Part shown: positions 1-5,411 of the stretch, in pieces
Layout of the letters: each line of letters opens with the position of its first letter
Position numbering within the stretch: the first letter of the stretch is position 1
Origin: Vulcanisaeta distributa
GTDB lineage: Archaea; Thermoproteota; Thermoprotei; Thermoproteales; Thermocladiaceae
Direction of reading: 5' to 3'
Assembly: GCA_002506645.1 (NCBI GenBank)
Contig: DAXY01000008.1
Span: 17,278-24,565, forward strand
Length of the DNA stretch: 7,288 nt
The notes under the pieces: model-generated
Database searches by the model: none
Told to the model about the DNA's origin: nothing
Seen by the model: only the letters and a program-made list of their open reading frames with translations
Position numbers and translations under genes: made by a program

Positions 1-8
1 TTATTTTA

Positions 9-16
9 TTTAATAA
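9..16 (+). promoter_or_regulatory. TATA box of the herA gene
   Basis: The octamer TTTAATAA is centred 26.5 nt upstream of ATG 39, inside an A/T-only stretch (1-23). In crenarchaea transcription begins about 25-27 nt from the TATA centre, so the transcript would start at the ATG itself. A second A/T-rich word at 1-8 could instead serve the GTG at 33. Confidence 0.5.
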
Positions 17-38
17 TAATAAAGCCTTGACAGTGCCC

Positions 39-1637
39 ATGGGCTATGTGAAGGTTGGCGTAGTAATTAAGGCACAGAGCCCAAGGGCGTTTTGGTTTAG
101 GGTATTTGATAATGCCGAGGATAGTGTGAATGTTGGCACGTTCGTGACCCTGGACAACTATGAGAATAGGGCTAATGGGCCGGTACTCGCCAGGGTGACT
201 AAGGTCACCAGGCGTAATTACCTAGTGGATGATAGGGTCATTGCCCAATTAGGGAGTGAGGACGTGATCAATACCTTCAGGGACTACGGCATTGACATTC
301 AGTACATCGCCCAATCAACGTTGGCTAGGGCCTCAATAATTGGTTATAGGGTTGGCTCGAGATTTTCTAAGCCGCTTAAGCCTCCCAAGCCCATGGACTT
401 CGTGTACCTACCAACCGAGGCCGAGCTCAGTAGGCTACTTAGGCTCGATAATGATGGGGTCAGGTTAGTCATTGGGAGGGTGAGGTCATCATCAATACCG
501 GCCGAGCTAGACGCCAATAAGTTGGTGTCCCACCACTGCGCAATACTGGCAGCCACGGGGGGTGGTAAGTCCTGGCTCGCCGGCGTCATAATTGAGGAGC
601 TGGCGTTGAGGGCTGAGATACCGATAATAATCATAGACCCACACGGTGAGTACTCGGCAATGCAGGTTCCGAAATCCCCAAGTGATGATGCTAAATACGT
701 GGCCAGCCTCGTCAAGGTCTACGTACCTGGTAAGGTCGATACTGCAAGCCTCGATGAGTACTTCAGGGGTAGGTTTGGCGTTGAGAGGAGGTACGTGAGG
801 TTCGGGATTAATCCAAGGTCACTATCGCTAAGGCTTATGGAGGGTTTACTCGATCATTACTATGGGCTCACGGACGCCCAGAGGAGGATTCTCGAAGAGG
901 CTTGGCAGTACGTGGGCCTGGATAACGAATTAACGGGCCTTGATGAATTCCTAAATGACCTGGAGAAGAACGGTAGCAAGGTTGTTAGGGGCTATGGTAA
1001 TGAGGTAGCCCTATCCACGCTGTTGACCAAGGTTAGGATGCTTGTGGAGAATAGGCCATTCTTCATAACGAGACCTGGCGAATTCTACGGCAATGAACCA
1101 ATAAGGCTTCTGGAAATTAGGGACCTGATGGAGTACGGAATACACGTGATCGACCTAAGCGGCCTGGATCTAATAGATCAACAAGCCCTCGTAGCCCTAA
1201 TACTGAATGGTGTATTTAGGGTATCGGCCATGAGGAGGGATAGGCCGGTATTCATCATCGTTGAGGAGGCCCATAATTACGCACCCTCCGTGGGTTCATC
1301 GTTGAGCACTTCGGCGTTAATAAAGATTGCTAGGGAGGGTAGGAAGTTCGGCGTTGGTTTGTGCATAATTAGTCAAAGGCCAAGTAAGGTTCACCCGGAC
1401 GTCCTTAGTCAATGCCTGACCCAGATATTTAAGAAAATAATTAATCCCATCGATCTAAGGTACGTCAGGAACATCGTCGAGTTCATCTCCGACGAGGACC
1501 TATGGGAGGTTAGGGTGCTCAATGAGGATGATGCCTTGGTGACGGGGCTTGCAGTCCCAATGCCATTACTTGTTAAGGTGAGAGATAGGTTGACGGAGCA
1601 TGGTGGTGTAACGCCGATGCTCAAACCAAGAGGCTGA
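39..1637 (+). CDS. herA: HerA-type DNA-translocating ATPase (HAS-barrel + DUF87 ATPase)
   Basis: HerA is a hexameric FtsK/HerA-superfamily DNA pump that works with the nuclease NurA and with Mre11-Rad50 in resecting double-strand breaks. From ATG 39 the protein has 532 aa, the usual HerA size. Residues 1 to about 100 resemble the HAS-barrel, which docks NurA. The ATPase core shows Walker A ATGGGKS (172-178, a glycine where serine is more usual), DPHGEY (200-205), Walker B VFIIVEEAHN (404-413, with E409/E410), the KIAREGRK segment carrying likely arginine fingers R432/R435, and the sensor-like SQRP (445-448). The frame is open from TTG 27, but a TATA box at 9-16 lies 26.5 nt before ATG 39, the same spacing as at other genes here, so I prefer the leaderless ATG. 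No nurA, mre11 or rad50 lies in the window. The superfamily also includes HerA-like ATPases of other systems, so the precise role is less certain than the family. Confidence 0.9.
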   Translation: MGYVKVGVVIKAQSPRAFWFRVFDNAEDSVNVGTFVTLDNYENRANGPVLARVTKVTRRNYLVDDRVIAQLGSEDVINTFRDYGIDIQYIAQSTLARASIIGYRVGSRFSKPLKPPKPMDFVYLPTEAELSRLLRLDNDGVRLVIGRVRSSSIPAELDANKLVSHHCAILAATGGGKSWLAGVIIEELALRAEIPIIIIDPHGEYSAMQVPKSPSDDAKYVASLVKVYVPGKVDTASLDEYFRGRFGVERRYVRFGINPRSLSLRLMEGLLDHYYGLTDAQRRILEEAWQYVGLDNELTGLDEFLNDLEKNGSKVVRGYGNEVALSTLLTKVRMLVENRPFFITRPGEFYGNEPIRLLEIRDLMEYGIHVIDLSGLDLIDQQALVALILNGVFRVSAMRRDRPVFIIVEEAHNYAPSVGSSLSTSALIKIAREGRKFGVGLCIISQRPSKVHPDVLSQCLTQIFKKIINPIDLRYVRNIVEFISDEDLWEVRVLNEDDALVTGLAVPMPLLVKVRDRLTEHGGVTPMLKPRG

Positions 1638-1641
1638 AGCA

Positions 1642-1653
1642 TTTTGATTTATT
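1642..1653 (+). terminator. Possible T-rich archaeal terminator after herA
   Basis: A T-rich tract (ATTTTGATTTATT region) starts a few bases after the herA stop codon and precedes a separate promoter for the next gene. Archaeal RNA polymerase terminates at T-rich tracts without a hairpin. The tract is short and interrupted, so this is tentative. Confidence 0.3.
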
Positions 1654-1697
1654 AGGCGTAATTAAGTATTATTCATGTATAATAGAGTCAGGTAAAA

Positions 1698-1705
1698 CTT
1701 TTATT
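1698..1705 (+). promoter_or_regulatory. BRE/TATA promoter of the TGT-like gene
   Basis: CTTTTATT is preceded by the purine-rich GTAAAA (1692-1697), which fits a BRE. Its centre lies 25.5 nt from GTG 1727, so a leaderless transcript starting at the GTG is predicted. It also indicates that this gene is transcribed separately from herA. Confidence 0.65.
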
Positions 1706-1726
1706 GAACTCTCGTGAACGATTATT

Positions 1727-2698
1727 GTGCGTATAATCCTTGGCACACCAATCAACTCGAGGCCGAAGCCCTGGCTTTACTTCCGCGTACCAGCGATCAT
1801 GGTCAACGCCTTCGACGTAATGAAGAGCAGAATCAGTGGAAGAGTACATGCCATAAAGAATGTACTGCAATACGATGGGGAGGTTTGGATGGATAGTGGT
1901 GGGTATCAATTTCTTAGGCACGGTAAAATACCCGACATTGAGGACCTGGCCAGGGTATATGATCAGTACTGGGACGTTAGGTACTTCCTAAACCTTGATT
2001 ACCCACCAAGCCCCACTGATGATGAGCATGAACTAAGGTTGAAGTTAAGTAAATCACTTAATAACTATGAGTATCTAGTTAAGAGGTTTGATAATGTAAT
2101 ACCCGTAATACACTACCACTGGATGACGAATGTAATCATGGATTACTTAACTAAGTACCTAGACTTCAACCCAGGCTGCATCGCAATAGGTGGTTTGGTA
2201 CCCTACATATTGATAAGTCGGGGCGTGCCCAAGGGCTCAAGGAGGTCGGCACTGAGGTTCCTACTCAGGGTTAAGCGTGAAATAGGCATATGCATACACG
2301 TACTCGGTCTCGGCTCACCCATAATAAACCCAATACTCAAGGTCATGGGCATCGATAGTACTGATACAAGCACTTGGAGGGTTAAGGCGGCCTATGGCAA
2401 GGTGGTCATGCCAGGCGGTGGTGAGAGGCACGTCAGCGGCAGGGTAATAAGCTTCGGAGGCAAGGAAGCAACGCTTAACGACTTAACGAAGCTTCACGGG
2501 TTCCTTAAGTCCACGGGGTTCCCCATGATCGATCAGTTTAGCAGCATCTCAACGAGTTTTGAGTACAGGGCATTGGTGAATGCGTGGGTCGTGCTCAATA
2601 GTTTTGAGGAACCGAGTGGTGGCGTGTTTAGGGCAATATATGAGGAGTTGGTGCAGGAGGTTGCTGGGCAGATTGCCGAGGAGGTCCTAAGGACCTAG
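1727..2698 (+). CDS. tRNA-guanine transglycosylase-like protein, no zinc site or PUA domain
   Basis: TGT enzymes exchange a guanine base in nucleic acid for a 7-deazaguanine: archaeosine precursor in archaeal tRNA, queuine in other tRNA, and DNA for DpdA. This 323-aa protein shows the TGT barrel signatures: an N-terminal LGTP strand, MDSGGYQF (55-62; D56 matches the general-acid/base Asp of DSG[GS]FQ), LNLDYPPSP (88-96), VIPVIHYH (124-131), IGGLVP (154-159, the GG[LI] loop of the substrate pocket), HVLGLG (191-196) and STDTSTW (211-217), where D213 lines up with the nucleophile of the archaeal FDSASYA motif. It has only two cysteines (C151, C189), so the CxCxxC...H zinc site of canonical TGTs is absent, and no C-terminal PUA domain follows. 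It is therefore not the normal archaeosine TGT (tgtA) and is too short for ArcS. A DpdA-like DNA-modifying enzyme or a paralogue with another substrate are both possible. GTG 1727 is supported by the TATA box 25.5 nt upstream. Confidence 0.75.
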   Translation: MRIILGTPINSRPKPWLYFRVPAIMVNAFDVMKSRISGRVHAIKNVLQYDGEVWMDSGGYQFLRHGKIPDIEDLARVYDQYWDVRYFLNLDYPPSPTDDEHELRLKLSKSLNNYEYLVKRFDNVIPVIHYHWMTNVIMDYLTKYLDFNPGCIAIGGLVPYILISRGVPKGSRRSALRFLLRVKREIGICIHVLGLGSPIINPILKVMGIDSTDTSTWRVKAAYGKVVMPGGGERHVSGRVISFGGKEATLNDLTKLHGFLKSTGFPMIDQFSSISTSFEYRALVNAWVVLNSFEEPSGGVFRAIYEELVQEVAGQIAEEVLRT

Positions 2699-2706
2699 GG
2701 GTCACA

Positions 2707-2714
2707 CTTATTAA
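2707..2714 (+). promoter_or_regulatory. Candidate TATA box of the 127-aa orphan gene
   Basis: CTTATTAA is centred 28.5 nt before GTG 2739 and is the same word as in the prefoldin promoter (5700-5707). A competing TTTTATAA at 2717-2724 lies only 18.5 nt from the GTG and would put the transcript start inside the gene, so the true start could be slightly downstream (TTG 2769 or GTG 2775). Confidence 0.4.
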
Positions 2715-2738
2715 TGTTTTATAACTCCACGTAATTAC

Positions 2739-3122
2739 GTGAGGAGGGTCCAGAAAAACTGCCTAACGTTGGTCGTGGACGTGTGCAATGATACATTCGG
2801 TAAATTTAAAGGTGCACTAAACGCTGCCATTAGGCGGGCTGGCTTTGGCGGTGCCCTGAGGGTCCTCGTTTATAAGTGTAGGGAATTGAATTTCAACGAG
2901 TACGTTAGGGAATTGAATTCGGTAGTCGCCAATAACTATTCCGTGTCGATCTTCGTATACGAATTTGATGACTTGAACTCATTAATTAACGAGTTGAATA
3001 GGAATGTATTTAATGGCTGTGATAGTTATAGCGTATTGTCAACGATTGATTTACCCACGGGCATTAATTACGAAAAGCTGGACCTGGGCAAATCCGCGGA
3101 GCATGTGGCGATGCGTAAGTAA
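2739..3122 (+). CDS. Hypothetical protein, 127 aa, unrecognised
   Basis: I do not recognise a family. The protein starts with a basic MRRVQKN segment, followed by alternating hydrophobic stretches that look like an alpha/beta fold: strand LTLVVDV (9-15), amphipathic helix (about 20-35), strand ALRVLVYKC (39-47), helix (about 53-65), strand YSVSIFVYEF (67-76), helix (about 78-90). It has four cysteines (8, 16, 47, 94), not spaced as a zinc finger, and no membrane segment or signal peptide. The RELN motif recurs (48-51 and 57-60) because of a 27-nt repeated DNA word. A ferredoxin-like RNA-binding fold, as in Pop5, crossed my mind from the strand/helix order, but I see no motif that supports it. 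Codon use (AGG, TTG, ATA) matches the neighbours, so it is probably a real gene. It converges with the minus-strand DUF2848 gene. GTG is the first start in frame after the TATA boxes. Confidence 0.6.
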   Translation: MRRVQKNCLTLVVDVCNDTFGKFKGALNAAIRRAGFGGALRVLVYKCRELNFNEYVRELNSVVANNYSVSIFVYEFDDLNSLINELNRNVFNGCDSYSVLSTIDLPTGINYEKLDLGKSAEHVAMRK

Positions 3123-3182
3123 TTTCGTTCCTAAATCACCGCCCTTAATGTCGGGTCATTGTCGTGAGGCCGTTTAATCAAT

Positions 3183-3236
3183 GCGTCAGCTTAGCCCAGC
3201 ACATCACGGCTCAGGCCTTGCAAGCATCATCACACG
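3183..3236 (-). ncRNA. C/D box sRNA with two guides
   Basis: Archaeal C/D sRNAs bind L7Ae, Nop5 and fibrillarin and direct 2'-O-methylation of rRNA or tRNA. On the minus strand all four elements occur in order with standard spacing: C box GTGATGA (3233-3227, perfect), a 12-nt guide TGCTTGCAAGGC (3226-3215), D' box CTGA (3214-3211), a 3-nt spacer, C' box GTGATGT (3207-3201, one mismatch), an 11-nt guide GCTGGGCTAAG (3200-3190) and D box CTGA (3189-3186). The core is 48 nt. By the N+5 rule the predicted targets are GCCUUGCAAGCA (the U at position 5) and CUUAGCCCAGC (the G at position 5); I could not place them in a particular RNA. The C box begins 12 nt after the DUF2848 stop codon on the same strand, so the sRNA may be processed from that mRNA's 3' end. 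No strong own TATA box or terminal stem is visible. Confidence 0.85.
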
Positions 3237-3245
3237 AGCGGGCAA

Positions 3246-3923
3246 TTACTCAATCCAGTAGTAATGATCAATGGACCTATTAAGCACTGGGTCGTAGAGC
3301 TCAATCTCGAAGTAACCACTCGGCTTTATCTGACCTTTAACCGTGGGTATTGTGCCTGAGAAGACCACGACATTCTTGAGGTCCGGCACTACTTCACGTA
3401 TTAGGTCAACGAGTTTATCTGGCGTCAGTAAAAACTTCGTGGTGCCTTCTTGGTAAAGCGTCTTCTTATCATCCTCAAGTATCCAACTCCTCAGTACTAA
3501 GTCGTCCCAGTGGTCCACAATTTCCCTAAGCGGCCAAGCCCTCCTAGCAACTATCTTTGGGTACATGTGCTTACCAGCCAATATGCTGCATCTCTCGGCT
3601 TCCCTATCCGTGTGGTCGCTACCCACGGTTACGTAGATCTCATCCTCATTCTTAATTAATAGTACGTACTCAACCTCACCACTATTTAGGTCACTGACCT
3701 TCCTAATGTAATTGCTCGTGGTGACTAGGTATGGCTGTAGTATGTATATCTCCGGTACGTTCTTGGGCCCGCTAATGCCTATCCTGCTCAATTCCTCAAC
3801 CTCCCTCTTAATGATGTCCGTCGTCCTCCCCGACCAGACGAAAATCACTAGGTCACTGACGGCAATTTCTATGTCTCTCTCATTACCATTCTTATACTCT
3901 ATGGTTATATTAAGTCTATGCAT
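3246..3923 (-). CDS. DUF2848 family protein (fumarylacetoacetate-hydrolase-like fold)
   Basis: This 225-aa protein matches the DUF2848 family along its whole length, at the usual size. Recognisable blocks are VWSGRTTD (29-36, GWTGRD in typical members), SGEVEYVLL (81-89), VGSDHTDREAE (100-110), the AWPLREIVDHWDDLVLRSW block (129-147), YQEG (157-160), VFSGTIP (187-193), FEIELYDP (205-212) and NRSIDHYY (215-222). DUF2848 is related in fold to fumarylacetoacetate hydrolase and 2-keto-acid hydratases, which use divalent metal, but its reaction is not known to me. The acidic residues in GSDHTDREAE and FEIELYDP are plausible metal ligands (inference). It is probably a cytoplasmic enzyme; no signal peptide or membrane segment is seen. 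It stands alone on the minus strand between two unrelated + strand genes, and the C/D sRNA lies just past its stop codon. ATG 3923 fits the family's N-terminus. Confidence 0.85.
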   Translation of the reverse strand: MHRLNITIEYKNGNERDIEIAVSDLVIFVWSGRTTDIIKREVEELSRIGISGPKNVPEIYILQPYLVTTSNYIRKVSDLNSGEVEYVLLIKNEDEIYVTVGSDHTDREAERCSILAGKHMYPKIVARRAWPLREIVDHWDDLVLRSWILEDDKKTLYQEGTTKFLLTPDKLVDLIREVVPDLKNVVVFSGTIPTVKGQIKPSGYFEIELYDPVLNRSIDHYYWIE

Positions 3924-3953
3924 AGACGAGCTCTGGTTTATAAAGCAATTACC

Positions 3954-3961
3954 TTATTAAA
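3954..3961 (-). promoter_or_regulatory. Candidate TATA box of the DUF2848 gene
   Basis: Read on the minus strand, TTTAATAA preceded by AAAAG (BRE-like) is centred about 34 nt before the ATG at 3923, giving a transcript start near 3931 and a leader of a few bases. A second box, the palindrome TTTATAAA at 3937-3944, is only 17 nt from the ATG and would start transcription inside the gene, so it is less likely to be the main one. Confidence 0.45.
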
Positions 3962-3998
3962 CTTTTAGTCCCATACCTACCTAAGTGGGTGGAAATGC

Positions 3999-4006
3999 TA
4001 ATAAAA
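3999..4006 (+). promoter_or_regulatory. BRE/TATA promoter of the 152-aa orphan gene
   Basis: TAATAAAA preceded by GGAAATGC (3991-3998, BRE-like) is centred 25.5 nt upstream of ATG 4028, predicting a leaderless mRNA. Together with 3954-3961 it forms a divergent promoter region about 105 nt long. Confidence 0.55.
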
Positions 4007-4027
4007 TCCTGATGCAGTGCTGGCAAG

Positions 4028-4486
4028 ATGATATCCGAGATTGTCAGGTTCGGCCTCGTCTCGGAGATTAGGCTCGCAATACCCAACGCCGATGATGCGC
4101 TTGATTACCTAAGGCTAATGCTGAATATTTTAATAGGGTTGATGGCGTCAATACCGCCGGCCCTGGCGCAAAGCGTTAAGCCTGAGGTGCCAGTATTCGT
4201 AAAGTCGGTTAATGGCGGAACCGAGATTTCGATACATTACTCGCCGCTCATGCCGCTGATAAGGATCAGGACATCCAAGGACTTAATAAACAAGATTAGT
4301 GGCATTAACTTCATCGGCGTGGTCCTCGATTCAGGGGGCACCGTATTGAAGATGTACAGGAATAGGGACGAAATTAATAGGGATAGGGAGAAGGTACTCT
4401 TCATATTCAGGGTATTCATGAACTCGGACGTCGAATTACAGCCACTGCCAAGCGTGTCCAGGGGGCAGGGCAGCGTAATTATTTAA
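4028..4486 (+). CDS. Hypothetical protein, 152 aa, unrecognised
   Basis: I do not recognise a family. An N-terminal segment with charged and hydrophobic residues (1-31) leads into a moderately hydrophobic stretch LNILIGLMASIPPALAQ (32-48), which is too short and too proline-broken to be a confident membrane helix. Strand-like stretches follow (VPVFVKSV 54-61, TEISIHY 65-71), then a helix-like SKDLINKI (83-90), strand FIGVVL (95-100), a highly charged region (107-123) and strand VLFIFRVFM (123-131). The tail 139-152 is polar and probably disordered. ATG 4028 is supported by a TATA box 25.5 nt upstream. The gene occupies the place just before rpl37ae where many archaea carry exosome subunits (Rrp41/Rrp42), but it shows no RNase PH motif. 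It is separated from rpl37ae by 60 nt containing a new promoter, so it is likely its own unit. Codon use matches the neighbours. Confidence 0.65.
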   Translation: MISEIVRFGLVSEIRLAIPNADDALDYLRLMLNILIGLMASIPPALAQSVKPEVPVFVKSVNGGTEISIHYSPLMPLIRIRTSKDLINKISGINFIGVVLDSGGTVLKMYRNRDEINRDREKVLFIFRVFMNSDVELQPLPSVSRGQGSVII

Positions 4487-4516
4487 ACTAATGCTTAAGG
4501 AACAATTGGCGAAATG

Positions 4517-4524
4517 CTTTTAAT
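4517..4524 (+). promoter_or_regulatory. BRE/TATA promoter of the rpl37ae operon
   Basis: CTTTTAAT preceded by CGAAATG (4510-4516, BRE-like) is centred 26.5 nt before ATG 4547. A leaderless start is predicted, and the downstream Brix and pcc1 genes would be read from the same transcript. Confidence 0.65.
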
Positions 4525-4546
4525 AGGTTAAATGCAGTGACCCACA

Positions 4547-4825
4547 ATGCCCTTCAGCCATACGAAGATTGTGGGGCCCACGGGAAGGTACGGAGCTAGA
4601 TACGGCATGGGCGTGAGGAGGAAGGTGCTTCAGATAGAGGTTAAGCAGAGAGGTAAGCACAGGTGCCCGAGGTGTAAGTCACTAGTTAAAATGGAGAGGA
4701 TAGCCTTCGGCATATGGAGATGCCCAAAGTGCGGCTACACCTTCGCCGGTGGTGCCTGGGTACCGCAGACGATAGCAGGTAAGACGCTGGCCACGGAGGC
4801 GGCGACCAAGCAAGTTACTAAGTGA
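4547..4825 (+). CDS. rpl37ae: Large ribosomal subunit protein L37Ae (eL43)
   Basis: eL43 is a small zinc-ribbon protein of the archaeal/eukaryotic 50S/60S subunit that binds 23S rRNA. The 92-aa protein has a basic N-terminus with the conserved GPTGRYGARYG block (10-20), a basic stretch to residue 39, and a C4 zinc ribbon: CPRC (40-43) and CPKC (59-62), separated by the conserved FGIWRCPKCGYTFAGGAW segment (54-71). The C-terminal tail (80-92) is variable, as usual. It is the first gene of the superoperon segment in this window, with the Brix gene 10 nt downstream. In many archaea rpoP, another small zinc ribbon, sits between these two genes; it is absent here. The ATG fits both the family start and the promoter spacing. 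Confidence 0.96.
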   Translation: MPFSHTKIVGPTGRYGARYGMGVRRKVLQIEVKQRGKHRCPRCKSLVKMERIAFGIWRCPKCGYTFAGGAWVPQTIAGKTLATEAATKQVTK

Positions 4826-4835
4826 AGTACCGGTA

Positions 4836-5411
4836 ATGGGTTTGATAGTGCTGACATCCTCGAGGAACGCCAGCACTAGAATGAGGCAATTCCTTAATGA
4901 ATTGGAGCTTGTAATACCCAACGCAATTAAGGTGAACAGGGGTAAGTCATCGATCATTGAGATTGCAGGTAAGGCCCTTGGCCTCGGCGCCAATAAAATA
5001 CTATACATCGGCTCCAGGGGTGGTAACCCAAGCTTCATGAGGTTTTTAAGGGTTAGGGAGGGAGTCATCGAGCTCATGCCCTACTTAATAAGGATATTCG
5101 GCGTTAAGTTGTTGATTGACATGCCCATCGGCATCGTTAATAGGCGGAGGGCGCGTAACGGCGTTATTATATCCCTGAGGGAGTATACGGAGGTTATGGA
5201 CGTACTGAGCGAGCAACTTGAGCTACCCAGCGCCAGGGTTTACGACTTCGATAGTATTAGGGGCATGTACGACGTCATCTTCCTGATTCATAGGGTTGGT
5301 AATGAATACGAACTACAAATACTGAACGGCAGGGACTTAGGCCCTTACGGGCCCTTCCTGAGGATTAGCGACGTCATTTACATGAAGCCAAGGGTGATTC
5401 GGGTTGGGTGA
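4836..5411 (+). CDS. Brix domain protein (Imp4-like ribosome biogenesis factor)
   Basis: Brix-domain proteins (Imp4, Rpf1, Brx1 in eukaryotes) bind rRNA during ribosome assembly; archaea normally have a single short version. This 191-aa protein has the expected elements: an opening IVLTSSRNASTRMRQFLNEL (4-23, the TSR..S.R.R.F..EL signature), PNAIKVNRGKSSI (28-40), a central region ANKILYIGSRGGNPSFMRF (52-70) and a C-terminal half with GPYGPFLRISDV (169-180), typical of the family's closing segment. The length fits archaeal members. It lies 10 nt after rpl37ae without a clear Shine-Dalgarno site and overlaps the start of pcc1 by 8 nt, so the three are probably co-transcribed. The assembly role is inferred from the eukaryotic relatives and from the ribosomal neighbour. 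Confidence 0.9.
   Translation: MGLIVLTSSRNASTRMRQFLNELELVIPNAIKVNRGKSSIIEIAGKALGLGANKILYIGSRGGNPSFMRFLRVREGVIELMPYLIRIFGVKLLIDMPIGIVNRRRARNGVIISLREYTEVMDVLSEQLELPSARVYDFDSIRGMYDVIFLIHRVGNEYELQILNGRDLGPYGPFLRISDVIYMKPRVIRVG
5393..5398 (+). promoter_or_regulatory. Shine-Dalgarno site deciding the TTG start of pcc1
   Basis: GGTGAT, inside the end of the Brix gene, is complementary to the AUCACC near the 3' end of archaeal 16S rRNA. It lies 5 nt before TTG 5404, which supports this non-ATG start. Confidence 0.55.

Noticed and set aside
32..48. Hydrophobic stretch 32-48 of the 152-aa orphan (DNA 4121-4171) as a membrane helix or signal peptide
   Set aside because: Only 17 residues, interrupted by two prolines, and preceded by a charged 31-residue N-terminus rather than a signal-like one. 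Coordinates given here are residue numbers.
681..700. GTGATGA word in herA, a possible C box
   Set aside because: No CTGA follows at 10-13 nt, and it codes for the SDDA residues of HerA.
344..715. 123-aa minus-strand open frame inside herA
   Set aside because: It lies fully opposite the Walker A region of a clear HerA gene and is serine/leucine-rich as expected for an antisense shadow.
1688..1921. Minus-strand 77-aa and + strand 60-aa (1714-1896) open frames at the TGT-like start
   Set aside because: Both overlap the N-terminus of the TGT-like protein, whose strand pattern and DSGGYQF motif make it the real frame.
2024..2045. TGATGATGAGC words in the TGT-like gene as possible C box
   Set aside because: No D or D' box at suitable distance; it is acidic coding sequence (TDDEHE).
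1727..3122. A defence island (HerA + TGT-like + small protein)
   Set aside because: Each of the first two genes has its own promoter, base and codon use match the core genes nearby, no other dpd, nuclease or toxin gene is visible, and the next region is a core superoperon. I keep the TGT-like gene as a finding but not the island.
4682..5077. 131-aa minus-strand open frame across rpl37ae and the Brix gene
   Set aside because: It overlaps two conserved genes, has no promoter and shows no known domain.
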